64,000 bases of DNA from Histidinibacterium aquaticum (lineage in GTDB: Bacteria > Pseudomonadota > Alphaproteobacteria > Rhodobacterales > Rhodobacteraceae): positions 372,001 to 436,000 of the forward strand of contig NZ_VYQE01000004.1 in assembly GCF_008710275.1 (NCBI RefSeq), read 5' to 3'. The first letter of the stretch is position 1. Each line of letters begins with the position of its first letter. The position numbers and the translations under genes are program-made. The notes under the pieces are model-generated. The model did no database searches, was not told the DNA's origin, and saw only the letters and a list, made by a program, of their open reading frames with translations. Positions 9,707-17,320 of this stretch are shown here, in pieces.

Positions 9707-10525
9707 TCAGTCAAGCCTGTATTCGGCGATCTCCGTGGGCAGGATCCGGCGGAAGTTGTCGTCGGCCACCATGGTCAGCCGGATCGAGCCCGCGCTGTCG
9801 CGCCAGACGGCGAGCCCCTCGAGGTTTCCGTGCCGCCCGCGCTGCGTGCGCAGCACCTCCTCGGCCTCTCCTGTCCGGACGTCGATTCTCGTGACGAGGC
9901 TGCGGACCGCGATCCCGTCGAAGTCGCGCTGCAGCAGGTAGAGCTTTCCGTCGGGCCCGAAGTCGGCGCCGACCATGCGGAACGCCTCGGTCGCGCCGAG
10001 CCGCATCCGGAGCCGCCAGCCATTCCTGTCGAACCGGTAGAGCGGGAAGTACCCGTCCCGCGGCTCCTCCGGCAGGGTCCAGAGCGCACCGGCCGCGTCG
10101 ACCGCCAGCGCCTCGAGCCCGGCGTTGGAGCGGAACCGCGAGAACTCCCGGGGCGCGGGAAGGTCGCGGGGCCGTCCGGCCCTTGGCTGGAGCCTGACCC
10201 GGTTCGCGCCCTCGACAGAGAGGAAGAGCCTCCCGTCGGGGGCGAGGGCCAGCCCCTCGGTATCCCCCGCCGGAGCCAGCGGCGGCGGTCCCTCCAGCTC
10301 GCGGCGTTCGGTGGTGACGACCGTGAGGATGCCGCCCTCGCGGCGAAAGCGTCCCCGCAGGAGGGTGCCCCGGTCGGAGAGCGCGATGGCGGAGGTGCCA
10401 TCTTCCGTCAGCTCCAGCGCCGAGACGCCGCCGGTTTCGGGCCAGATGCCCCGGGCCACGAGAGTGGCCTCGGCGCAGGCCACGGCGGGCCAGAGCGCCA
10501 GCGCGCAGAGCAGTCCGCGGATCAC
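9707..10525 (-). CDS. Exported esterase-like phytase-family protein
   Basis: A 272-residue secreted protein (signal peptide MIRGLLCALALWPAVACA) of the 'esterase-like activity of phytase' family, a six-bladed propeller-like fold of uncertain substrate. Family-like repeats are GGVSALELTEDG, GDTEGLALAPDGRLFLSVE, NAGLEALAVDAAG and GRHGNLEGLAVW, where the NLEGLA/GLEALA elements mark blades. It begins 4 nt after the end of mepA on the same strand, so it is the last gene of an MFS-mepA-esterase run. It may act on phosphate esters in the periplasm, but this is weak inference. Confidence 0.82.
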   Translation of the reverse strand: MIRGLLCALALWPAVACAEATLVARGIWPETGGVSALELTEDGTSAIALSDRGTLLRGRFRREGGILTVVTTERRELEGPPPLAPAGDTEGLALAPDGRLFLSVEGANRVRLQPRAGRPRDLPAPREFSRFRSNAGLEALAVDAAGALWTLPEEPRDGYFPLYRFDRNGWRLRMRLGATEAFRMVGADFGPDGKLYLLQRDFDGIAVRSLVTRIDVRTGEAEEVLRTQRGRHGNLEGLAVWRDSAGSIRLTMVADDNFRRILPTEIAEYRLD

Positions 10526-10529
10526 GCGA

Positions 10530-11468
10530 TCAGTTCGCGGCGACGTCGTGGCACTGGGCCGGGAGCTGGGCCATCGTGACCGGCCCGCGCGGCGGAGCCG
10601 ACGGGGCGTCCGGGTCCGGCGGCGGAGGGTTCAGGATCCGGTCGACCCAGCCCTGCGCCTCGTCGCAGCCGTCGCCCGGGGGCGGCGGCGCCTGGTCCTC
10701 GCATCCGGTGGCGCCGGGCGGGCAGGAGAGGCGGACGTGGAAGTGGTAGTGATGCCCCCACCAGGGGCGGATCTTGCGCAGCCAGTCGCGGTTGCCGGTC
10801 TCGTTCGCGCACATCCAGGTCTTGGCGCCCGGGAAGACGAAGATCCGCGCGACCCTCGGGTCGGAGGCGGCGGCCCGGAGCAGCGCCATGTGCTGCGGGG
10901 TCCAGTTGTCGTTGACGTAGGCGCCCTCGGCCCGGCGCATGGAGATCGAGGAGATCGACTCCCGCGCCTGCGGCGGCAGGTCCAGGCGCTCGGGCGCGCG
11001 CATCCAGATGTCGGCGTCGAGGCCGGTCTGGTGGCTCGCGTGACCCGAGAGCATCGGCCCCCCGCGCGGCTGGCTCATGTCGCCGACGTAGAGCCCGTTC
11101 CAGCCGGGCAGTGTGGCGGCGAAGCGGGAAAGGTCCTGCACGAAGTCCACGGTGACGGGCTGTGCCCAGTTGCGGTTGCGGCTGAGCCGCATCGCCTGCC
11201 AGGTGGGCCCGGTCTCGGGGAGCTGCACCGCGCCGGCCTGGCAGCCGCGCGAATATCCGCCGAAGCTCTCAGACGACTGCACCGAGGCGGTCGAAAGGTA
11301 GCCGAAGACCTCCTTGGCGACGCGTCCGTCGGAGGGATCCATCGCCGCCGCGGTGGCCGGCGGCGCACCCGGATTGGCGTTCTGCGCCGAGACGGTGGAG
11401 GTGGTCGTGCCGGTCTGACAGGCACTTAGGCCCAGGATCAGGCCGAAGAGGGCGAGGGTTCGGACCAT
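10530..11468 (-). CDS. mepA: Penicillin-insensitive murein endopeptidase (lipoprotein)
   Basis: LAS-type metallopeptidase that cleaves D-alanyl-meso-diaminopimelate cross-links in peptidoglycan. The 312-residue product starts with a lipoprotein signal (LILGLSAC, lipobox cysteine near residue 17). Zinc and active-site segments are GHASHQTGLDADIWM and the C-terminal WWGHHYHFHVRLSCP. Conserved cysteines (CQAG, CANE, SCPPG...GCED, DGCDEA) fit the family disulfides. The ATG lies 31 nt inside the end of the upstream MFS gene, implying translational coupling. A proline-rich linker precedes the C-terminus. Confidence 0.93.
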   Translation of the reverse strand: MVRTLALFGLILGLSACQTGTTTSTVSAQNANPGAPPATAAAMDPSDGRVAKEVFGYLSTASVQSSESFGGYSRGCQAGAVQLPETGPTWQAMRLSRNRNWAQPVTVDFVQDLSRFAATLPGWNGLYVGDMSQPRGGPMLSGHASHQTGLDADIWMRAPERLDLPPQARESISSISMRRAEGAYVNDNWTPQHMALLRAAASDPRVARIFVFPGAKTWMCANETGNRDWLRKIRPWWGHHYHFHVRLSCPPGATGCEDQAPPPPGDGCDEAQGWVDRILNPPPPDPDAPSAPPRGPVTMAQLPAQCHDVAAN

Positions 11469-12832
11469 GCTGCTCGGTCTCCGTTCTTGTTGACGAAGAG
11501 TAGCAGACAAAGACCCATCGCGAAAAGGAGAATGACGGGCGCGATACCGAGGCGGGGCGACTGGGTGATCGCCGTGAAGGTCCCGATCATCGCGGGCGCG
11601 AGGAAGGACGTGGCCTTGCCCGAGAGGGCGAAGAGCCCGAAGGCCTCGGTCGGGCGGTCGGGATGGGTATGCCGCACCATCATCGACCGGGAGGCCGCGT
11701 AGATCGCGCCGCCCGCCCCGCCGATCGCCGCGCCGCAGACGTAGAAGGTCACGTCCGGCACAGCCGATCCCGGCGCCAGCGGGATGCCCAGCAGGAACTC
11801 CCGGGTCATGCCGACGATCACGGTGCAGACGCCCGTCAGGATCAGGATGCAGGTGATGATCACCGGCCGGGGGCCGAAGCGCGCGTCGAAGAGCCCGCCG
11901 ACGTAGGTGGCGATCCCCGCCGTGATGGCGCCGACGATGCCGAAGACGGCGATCTGCGTGAGCGACCAGTCGAGCACGAGAACGGCGTAGACCCCGCCGA
12001 AGCCGTAGAGCGCGTTGAGCGCGTCGCGGTAGAACATGGAGCTCAGCAGAAAGCCCTTGAGGCTGTCGCGGTGAGCGATGCCCCGGATGCTGGTCCAGAG
12101 GTCGGAGAGCGCCTCCCGCACGCCGCCCTGCTTCACTGCGGGGGCCGGTTCGCGAACCCAGGCGAAATAGGGGATCATGAAGATGACGAACCAGGCGGCG
12201 ATGAAGGGCCCGACGATACGGGTGCCTTCGCGTGCCTCGGGGTCGAGCCCGAAGGCAGGCGGCGTGCCGAGCAGCGTTGTGCCCGCCTCTTCGTTCGCCT
12301 CGAAGAAGAAGACCAGCATGATCGCGAGCGAGGCGACCCCGCCCCAGTAGCCAAGGCTGGCGCCGGTGCCCGAGATCTTGCCGATGGCGGACTCCGCGCC
12401 GAGCGAGGGGAGCTGGGCGTTGACGAAGATCAGCGCGAACTCGGCGGCGACGAAGGCCAGCGCGAAGGACCACAGGCAGAACCAGAGCGCCGAGCCGTCC
12501 GGCACCATGAACCAGAGCGCCGCCGTGGTGGCCACGTAGATCGCCGAGAAGAGCAGGATCCAGGGCATCCGCCGTCCGGTGCTGTCGGCATAGGCGCCGA
12601 GGACCGGCCCCGCGGAGGCGATGAAGAGCCCGGCCACAGTCTGCGCCAGGGCCCAGACGGACTGCGCGCGGGCGTCGGCCGCCTCGGGGCTCAGTCCTTC
12701 ACCGGCGAAGACCTCGGTCGCGACGGAGGCGAAGTAGGGCCCGAAGATGAAGGTGAGGCCCAGCGTGTAGAAGGGCTGGGCAGCCCAGTCGAAGGCCATC
12801 CAGCCCCAGATGCGTCTGCGCTCGCCCGTCAT
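11438..12832 (-). CDS. MFS transporter, UMF1/Atg22-like family
   Basis: A 464-residue major-facilitator protein with about 12 membrane helices. The N-terminus WGWMAFDWAAQPFYTLGLTFIF is characteristic of the UMF1 family (related to the vacuolar effluxer Atg22), followed by GPVLGAYADSTGRR, the loop 2-3 motif. Substrate is unknown; amino acid efflux is known for the fungal relatives only. The 3' end overlaps mepA by 31 nt, so the two are probably one operon; a role exporting or recycling cell-wall products would fit but is inference. Confidence 0.85.
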   Translation of the reverse strand: MTGERRRIWGWMAFDWAAQPFYTLGLTFIFGPYFASVATEVFAGEGLSPEAADARAQSVWALAQTVAGLFIASAGPVLGAYADSTGRRMPWILLFSAIYVATTAALWFMVPDGSALWFCLWSFALAFVAAEFALIFVNAQLPSLGAESAIGKISGTGASLGYWGGVASLAIMLVFFFEANEEAGTTLLGTPPAFGLDPEAREGTRIVGPFIAAWFVIFMIPYFAWVREPAPAVKQGGVREALSDLWTSIRGIAHRDSLKGFLLSSMFYRDALNALYGFGGVYAVLVLDWSLTQIAVFGIVGAITAGIATYVGGLFDARFGPRPVIITCILILTGVCTVIVGMTREFLLGIPLAPGSAVPDVTFYVCGAAIGGAGGAIYAASRSMMVRHTHPDRPTEAFGLFALSGKATSFLAPAMIGTFTAITQSPRLGIAPVILLFAMGLCLLLFVNKNGDRAAWSEPSPSSA

Positions 12833-12886
12833 GCCGCTCTCCCTCGGCGGGGATCAAAGGGCAAAGCGCGCCCGGCGGCAAGCGTG

Positions 12887-13444
12887 TCAGGCCGAGGGGG
12901 CGCCCGCCGTCTCCTGCATCGGCGGCCAGGGGCGCTGCGCCTCCGCCTCGATCCAGGCCTCGATCCATGGGGCGGGCCGCATCGCCGGGCCCTCGTGGCC
13001 CATGGCGGCCATGACCTCGTTCGGATCGACGATGCCCGACTTGCCGACGAAGGCCGAGCGGATGAGGACATGGCTCGCGCAGTCGCCGTTGGTCTTCCAC
13101 ATGCTCTGTTCCATGTAGAAGAAGCGCTCGTCCCACCCGGCGACGCGGCTGCGCATGGTGATCCGGTCGAAGGCGCGGACCCTGCGACGGTAGCGCGTGG
13201 TCGAGCCCGCGACCGTCAGGCCCCAGCCGTTCTTCTTGAGCACGCCGATCATCCCGGCCCGCCGCGCCATGGGCAGCCGCCCGAGATCGTAGAGCGTGAG
13301 GGTCCGGCCGTTGTTCAGCTCCCACCAGATGTCGAGGTCCCAGGGCCAGCAGATGTGGCTGCTGACGTGCTCGTCCGTCAGGCTGATCGCCGGGGATTTG
13401 CGGTGCGAGAAGAACTGCCACCAGAGGCGCGGGATCGGGTACAT
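12887..13444 (-). CDS. Acyl-CoA thioesterase-like (hotdog-fold) protein
   Basis: A 185-residue protein of the 4HBT/THEM6-like thioesterase group, hydrolysing acyl-CoA or acyl-ACP thioesters. The segment WPWDLDIWWELNNGRTLTLYDLGR carries the hotdog-fold catalytic region (normally D..xHxNN; here DIWWELNNG with the conserved NNG), followed by TVAGSTTRYRRRVRAFD and FYMEQSMW strands. The C-terminal region (about 150-185) is proline-rich and not conserved. It is divergent from yggT with a small dyad between the genes. Confidence 0.8.
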   Translation of the reverse strand: MYPIPRLWWQFFSHRKSPAISLTDEHVSSHICWPWDLDIWWELNNGRTLTLYDLGRLPMARRAGMIGVLKKNGWGLTVAGSTTRYRRRVRAFDRITMRSRVAGWDERFFYMEQSMWKTNGDCASHVLIRSAFVGKSGIVDPNEVMAAMGHEGPAMRPAPWIEAWIEAEAQRPWPPMQETAGAPSA

Positions 13445-13479
13445 GGGCGGACTCCTTTGGCCTCTCGGGTGGTCCCACC

Positions 13480-13493
13480 TGACGCAGGCGTCA
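13480..13493. promoter_or_regulatory. Dyad in divergent intergenic region
   Basis: TGACGC-AG-GCGTCA is a perfect 6-bp inverted repeat in the 134-nt gap between the divergent thioesterase and yggT genes. A third TGACG follows a few bases later. It could be an operator; no regulator is identified. Confidence 0.3.
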
Positions 13494-13578
13494 ACCCTGA
13501 CGTGGTGTCGGGGGATTGCCCGTTGGTGTGCAAGTGCTTAGGTGGCCTCGGAACGGACGAGACCTGAAGGGACGGGAC

Positions 13579-13866
13579 ATGCAATCTCTCTACGAAATCC
13601 TGATGCTGCTGCTCGGCGTCGTCCGCTTCTTCATCATCGTGCATTTCATCATGTCCTGGCTGATTTCCTTCCAGGTCCTGAACGTCCGCCAGCAGCTCGT
13701 CGGCCAGATCTGGTACGGCCTCAACCGCCTGCTCGAGCCGATCTACGGCCCCATCCGGCGCGTCCTGCCCGACATGGGCGGGCTCGACCTCTCGCCCCTG
13801 GTGGCGCTTCTCGGGGTCTACGCGCTCGAGATCATCCTCAGGAACAACGTCGCGCTCTTCCTCTGA
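13579..13866 (+). CDS. YggT family membrane protein
   Basis: A 95-residue integral membrane protein with two hydrophobic regions (about residues 6-33 and 70-90) separated by the YggT signature LNRLLEPIYGPIRRVLPDMGGLDLSPLV. The family is linked to osmotic tolerance, cell division and membrane-protein placement in other bacteria, and its exact role is unsettled. The ATG at 13579 gives the family N-terminus and follows AGGGACGGG. It is followed 117 nt later by recQ. Confidence 0.9.
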   Translation: MQSLYEILMLLLGVVRFFIIVHFIMSWLISFQVLNVRQQLVGQIWYGLNRLLEPIYGPIRRVLPDMGGLDLSPLVALLGVYALEIILRNNVALFL

Positions 13867-13983
13867 GTGCAGGAGAGGGCGCGGCATTCGGCCCGCCGCG
13901 CCCGGCCGGTCTTGCCCGGCCCCGCGGCCTATGGGAGTCTGCGATTAACGAGCAGAACACCCAGACCTGACAGGCTGCCCCCC

Positions 13984-16020
13984 ATGAGTGCCGCGACGCT
14001 TCTCCGCGATGTCTTCGGATTCGACGCCTTCCGTCCCGGGCAGGCCGAGATCGTGGAGGCGGTAGCAGAGGGCCGCAATACGCTCGCGATCATGCCGACG
14101 GGCGGGGGCAAGTCTCTCTGCTACCAGTTGCCCGCACTGATGCGCGAGGGCGTGACGGTGGTGATCTCACCGCTCATCGCGCTCATGCGGGACCAGGTTC
14201 GCGGGCTGCGCGAGGCCGGGGTCGAGGCCGGCGCGCTGACCTCGGGCGATACCGACGAAGAGCGCGACGCGGTCTGGCAGTCGCTGGAGGACGGGCGGCT
14301 CAAGCTCCTCTACATGGCGCCCGAACGACTGGCCTCGGGCGCGGCCCAGCACATGCTGCGCCGGATCGGCGTGAGCCTGATCGCCGTGGACGAGGCGCAT
14401 TGCGTCAGCCAGTGGGGCCACGACTTCCGCCCCGACTACCTGCGCATCGGTGACCTTCGGCGAGAGCTGGGCGTGCCGCTCGCCGCCTTCACCGCGACCG
14501 CGGATGCCGAGACCCGCGACGAGATCGTGGCCAAGCTCTTTGCCGGCGAGACGCCCGAGATGTTCCTGCGCGGCTTCGACCGGCCGAACATCCATCTCGC
14601 CTTCGCGGTGAAGGATCAGCCGCGTCGGCAGATCCTGGCCTTTGCCGCCGCCCGGAAGGGGCAGTCCGGCATCGTCTACTGCGGCACCCGGGCCAAGACC
14701 GAGAGCCTCGCCGGCGCGCTCCGCGAAGCCGGGCACGCCGCCTGTCATTACCACGGCGGGATGGAGGCCGATGACCGGCGCGAGGTCGAGCGCCGCTTCC
14801 AGCAGGAGGACGGGCTGATCGTCGTGGCGACGGTGGCCTTCGGCATGGGCATCGACAAGCCCGACATCCGCTGGGTCGCCCACGCCGACCTGCCCAAGTC
14901 GATCGAGGCCTACTACCAGGAGATCGGCCGCGCGGGCCGGGACGGGGCGGCGGCGGAGACGCTGACGCTCTTCGGACCCGAGGACATCCGCTACCGCCGC
15001 CAGCAGATCGACGAGGGTCTCGCCCCGCCCGAGCGCAAGCAGGCCGACCATGGGCGACTCAACGCCCTGCTGGGTCTTGCGGAGGCGCTGGAATGCCGGC
15101 GGACGACGCTGCTGTCCTACTTCGGCGAGAGCGTGGAAACCTGCGGCGGCTGCGATCTCTGCGACAGCCCGCCCGAGGTCTTCGACGCGACGACGCCGGT
15201 GCGGATGGCGCTCTCGGCGGCGCTACGGACAGGCGAAAATTTCGGCGCGGGCCATCTCATCGACATTGTCATGGGCAACGAGACCGAGAAGGTCCGGCAG
15301 CGCGGACACGACAGCCTGCCGACCTTCGGTGTCGGCACGGAGTATTCGAAGGGCGAATGGCAGGCCGTCTTCCGGCAGATGATGGGGCTCGACCTCATGC
15401 GCCCGGACCCCGAGCGGCACGGGGCCCTCAGGATGACCGAGAAGGCCCGGCCCATCCTGCGGGGAGAGCAGGAGGTCCGGCTGCGCCGCGACACCATCCG
15501 CGTCGCCAAGGCGGAGCGGCAGGTGAAGACGCTGGTCTCGGACGAGGACGCGCCGCTGCTCTCCGCGCTCAAGGCCAAGCGGCGGGCCCTGGCCGAGGCG
15601 CAGGGCGTGCCGGCCTACATCATCTTCAACGACCGTTCTCTGATCGAGATGGCCGAGACCCGGCCCGGCAGCCTCGACGAGATGGCGCGGATCGGGGGAG
15701 TCGGCGCGAAGAAGCTCGACAGCTACGGCCGCGCCTTCCTGGAGGTGATCGCGGGCGAGGCGGAGCAGATGCACCCGGCGCGCGCCCGGCTCGCCGGCCG
15801 GCGCGAGGGGACGCTCTACGACCGCCTGCTCGCGGTGCAGGCCGATCTCGCACGGGGCGAGGACGGGACGGAGAAGCCGCTCTCCTGCTCGGCCAAGGTC
15901 CTCGCCCGGGTCGCGCAGTCGAAGCCGCGGGACGAGGCCGCGCTCGAACGGCTGCTGGGACAGCGGCACGCGGAACGCTTCGGCCCGGCGTTCCTTGAGG
16001 TCCTGAGCGCTGCGGAGTGA
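13984..16020 (+). CDS. recQ: ATP-dependent DNA helicase RecQ
   Basis: 3'-5' superfamily 2 helicase for recombination and repair of stalled forks. The 678-residue product has the helicase N-term FGFDAFRPGQAEIV, Walker A TGGGKS (39-44), DEAH at 136-139, the RecQ aromatic loop CVSQWGHDFRPDY, motif VI QEIGRAGRDG, a zinc module (CRRTTLLSYFGES..CGGCDLC), a winged helix, and an HRDC domain (LKAKRRALAEAQGVPAYIIFND). The tail after HRDC (about 600-678) is an extra helical region. The ATG at 13984 matches the family start; an in-frame upstream extension is not conserved. Confidence 0.96.
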   Translation: MSAATLLRDVFGFDAFRPGQAEIVEAVAEGRNTLAIMPTGGGKSLCYQLPALMREGVTVVISPLIALMRDQVRGLREAGVEAGALTSGDTDEERDAVWQSLEDGRLKLLYMAPERLASGAAQHMLRRIGVSLIAVDEAHCVSQWGHDFRPDYLRIGDLRRELGVPLAAFTATADAETRDEIVAKLFAGETPEMFLRGFDRPNIHLAFAVKDQPRRQILAFAAARKGQSGIVYCGTRAKTESLAGALREAGHAACHYHGGMEADDRREVERRFQQEDGLIVVATVAFGMGIDKPDIRWVAHADLPKSIEAYYQEIGRAGRDGAAAETLTLFGPEDIRYRRQQIDEGLAPPERKQADHGRLNALLGLAEALECRRTTLLSYFGESVETCGGCDLCDSPPEVFDATTPVRMALSAALRTGENFGAGHLIDIVMGNETEKVRQRGHDSLPTFGVGTEYSKGEWQAVFRQMMGLDLMRPDPERHGALRMTEKARPILRGEQEVRLRRDTIRVAKAERQVKTLVSDEDAPLLSALKAKRRALAEAQGVPAYIIFNDRSLIEMAETRPGSLDEMARIGGVGAKKLDSYGRAFLEVIAGEAEQMHPARARLAGRREGTLYDRLLAVQADLARGEDGTEKPLSCSAKVLARVAQSKPRDEAALERLLGQRHAERFGPAFLEVLSAAE

Positions 16021-16056
16021 CCGGCGCCTCCCCATCGCTGTGATATGGGAACAGGC

Positions 16057-16290
16057 ATGGACGAGCGGACGATCGAGAGGCTGCGCCGGGTGCTGGCCGG
16101 CCGCGCGGCCGGAGAGTTCCACTTTCCCGAGGTCTACGGACCGGAGTGGGAGCGCCTGCCCATCGGCGAGAAGGTGAAGCTCGGGCACCGCTTCCTGGAC
16201 CTCGTCCGGGAGGGCACCTTCCGAGGGGTTTCCGACACGGGCCGCAAGGCCGGCGGCGGACGGGTCTACCGCAAGGCCGGGACGCGTTGA
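16057..16290 (+). CDS. Small DUF1413-like protein
   Basis: A 77-residue protein whose core (EFHFPEVYGPEWERLPIGEKVKLGHRFLDLVREGTF) resembles the DUF1413 domain: an aromatic-rich strand, 'W..L..G.....G..F...V..G', ending in a basic tail (GGGRVYRKAGTR). Function is unknown. Start at MDERT is preferred; an ATG four codons upstream is also possible. It sits 36 nt after recQ and 51 nt before yaaA, so could be part of a stress/repair transcript. Confidence 0.6.
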   Translation: MDERTIERLRRVLAGRAAGEFHFPEVYGPEWERLPIGEKVKLGHRFLDLVREGTFRGVSDTGRKAGGGRVYRKAGTR

Positions 16291-16341
16291 CGCCATGGCC
16301 CCGAGCCGTAGGTATGCGGGACTGCCGTAAAGAGGGGAACC

Positions 16342-17115
16342 ATGCTCGTCGTCATTTCGCCCGCCAAGTCCTTGAATGAAGAGCCCGTCGGCCTGCGCTC
16401 CACCAAGCCGCGGTTCGGCGACGAGGCGCTGCGGCTCGCCAAGCGGGCGCGCAACATGACGCTCAAGGAGCTCAAGTCGCTGATGTCGATCTCCGACGAC
16501 CTCGCGAAGCTCAACCGCGACCGGTTCCGCGACTTCAAGGCCGAGCCCAGGGAGGGCGATGTGAAGCCGGCCGCCCTGATCTTCGCCGGCGACACCTACC
16601 AGGGGCTCGACGCAGGCAGCCTCGACGACGCGGGCATGGACTGGGCGCAGGACCACCTGCGGATCCTTTCCGGCCTCTACGGCCTGCTGCGCCCGAGGGA
16701 CGGCATCCAGCCCTACCGGCTGGAGATGGGCTCGAGGCTCAAGACGCGGCGTGGCAAGGACCTCTATGCCTTCTGGGGTGACGAGATCGCCGAGGCGCTG
16801 AACACCCAGGCCGAGGCGCTCGGCTCCGACCTCCTGCTCAACTGCGCGAGCCAGGAATACTTCGGCGCCGCGGACCGCCCGGCGCTGAAGCTCCGGGTCG
16901 TGACGCCGCAGTTCCTGGAAGAGAAGGACGGCAAGCGTCAGACCGTGAGTTTCTACGCCAAGCGGGCGCGTGGGGCGATGGCGCGCTTCGTGATCGACCA
17001 GCGCGTGACCACCGAGGCGGGGCTCCGCGATTTCGACAGCGGCGGCTACCGCTACGATGGCGAGGCCAGCACGCCGGAGGCGCCGGTCTTCGTGCGGGAC
17101 TATCCCTCGGCCTGA
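16342..17115 (+). CDS. yaaA: Peroxide stress protein YaaA (DUF328)
   Basis: Cytoplasmic protein of the YaaA/DUF328 family, which in E. coli lowers free iron and limits Fenton damage during peroxide stress and binds DNA. The 257 residues are family length. Hallmarks are LVVISPAKSLNE at the N-terminus, FAGDTYQGLDA, LRILSGLYGLLRPRDGIQPYRLEMG and LNCASQEYF. AGAGGGG precedes the ATG. No OxyR site was recognised. Confidence 0.93.
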   Translation: MLVVISPAKSLNEEPVGLRSTKPRFGDEALRLAKRARNMTLKELKSLMSISDDLAKLNRDRFRDFKAEPREGDVKPAALIFAGDTYQGLDAGSLDDAGMDWAQDHLRILSGLYGLLRPRDGIQPYRLEMGSRLKTRRGKDLYAFWGDEIAEALNTQAEALGSDLLLNCASQEYFGAADRPALKLRVVTPQFLEEKDGKRQTVSFYAKRARGAMARFVIDQRVTTEAGLRDFDSGGYRYDGEASTPEAPVFVRDYPSA

Positions 17116-17203
17116 GCGATCCAGCGGCCTGCGCCTGCGGCGCAGTCATGATCTGCACGGCGCCGCCTGCGGCGGCCCCGTGCCGCCGGGGCGCTGCCCC
17201 GGA

Positions 17204-17233
17204 CCCCGGGATATTTCCGCCCAGAAGATGAAC
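17204..17233 (+). repeat. Dispersed TATTT/AGATGAA intergenic repeat, copy 2
   Basis: CCCCGGGATATTTCCGCC followed by CAGAAGATGAAC in the yaaA/alpha-2-macroglobulin gap, preceded by GC-rich inverted sequence (CCGGGGCGCTGCCCCGG). The first 27 bases recur exactly at 36137-36163, and GATATTT...AGATGAA is shared in looser form with the copies at 8611 and 31761. Confidence 0.7.
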
Positions 17234-17320
17234 GGGGGCGAAGCGCGGAGGGCGGGAATCGTTGCCAGCTCGTGGCGGCTCGTGGGATGATCGCCCAGTT
17301 GCTTGACGGGGGTGCCCGCG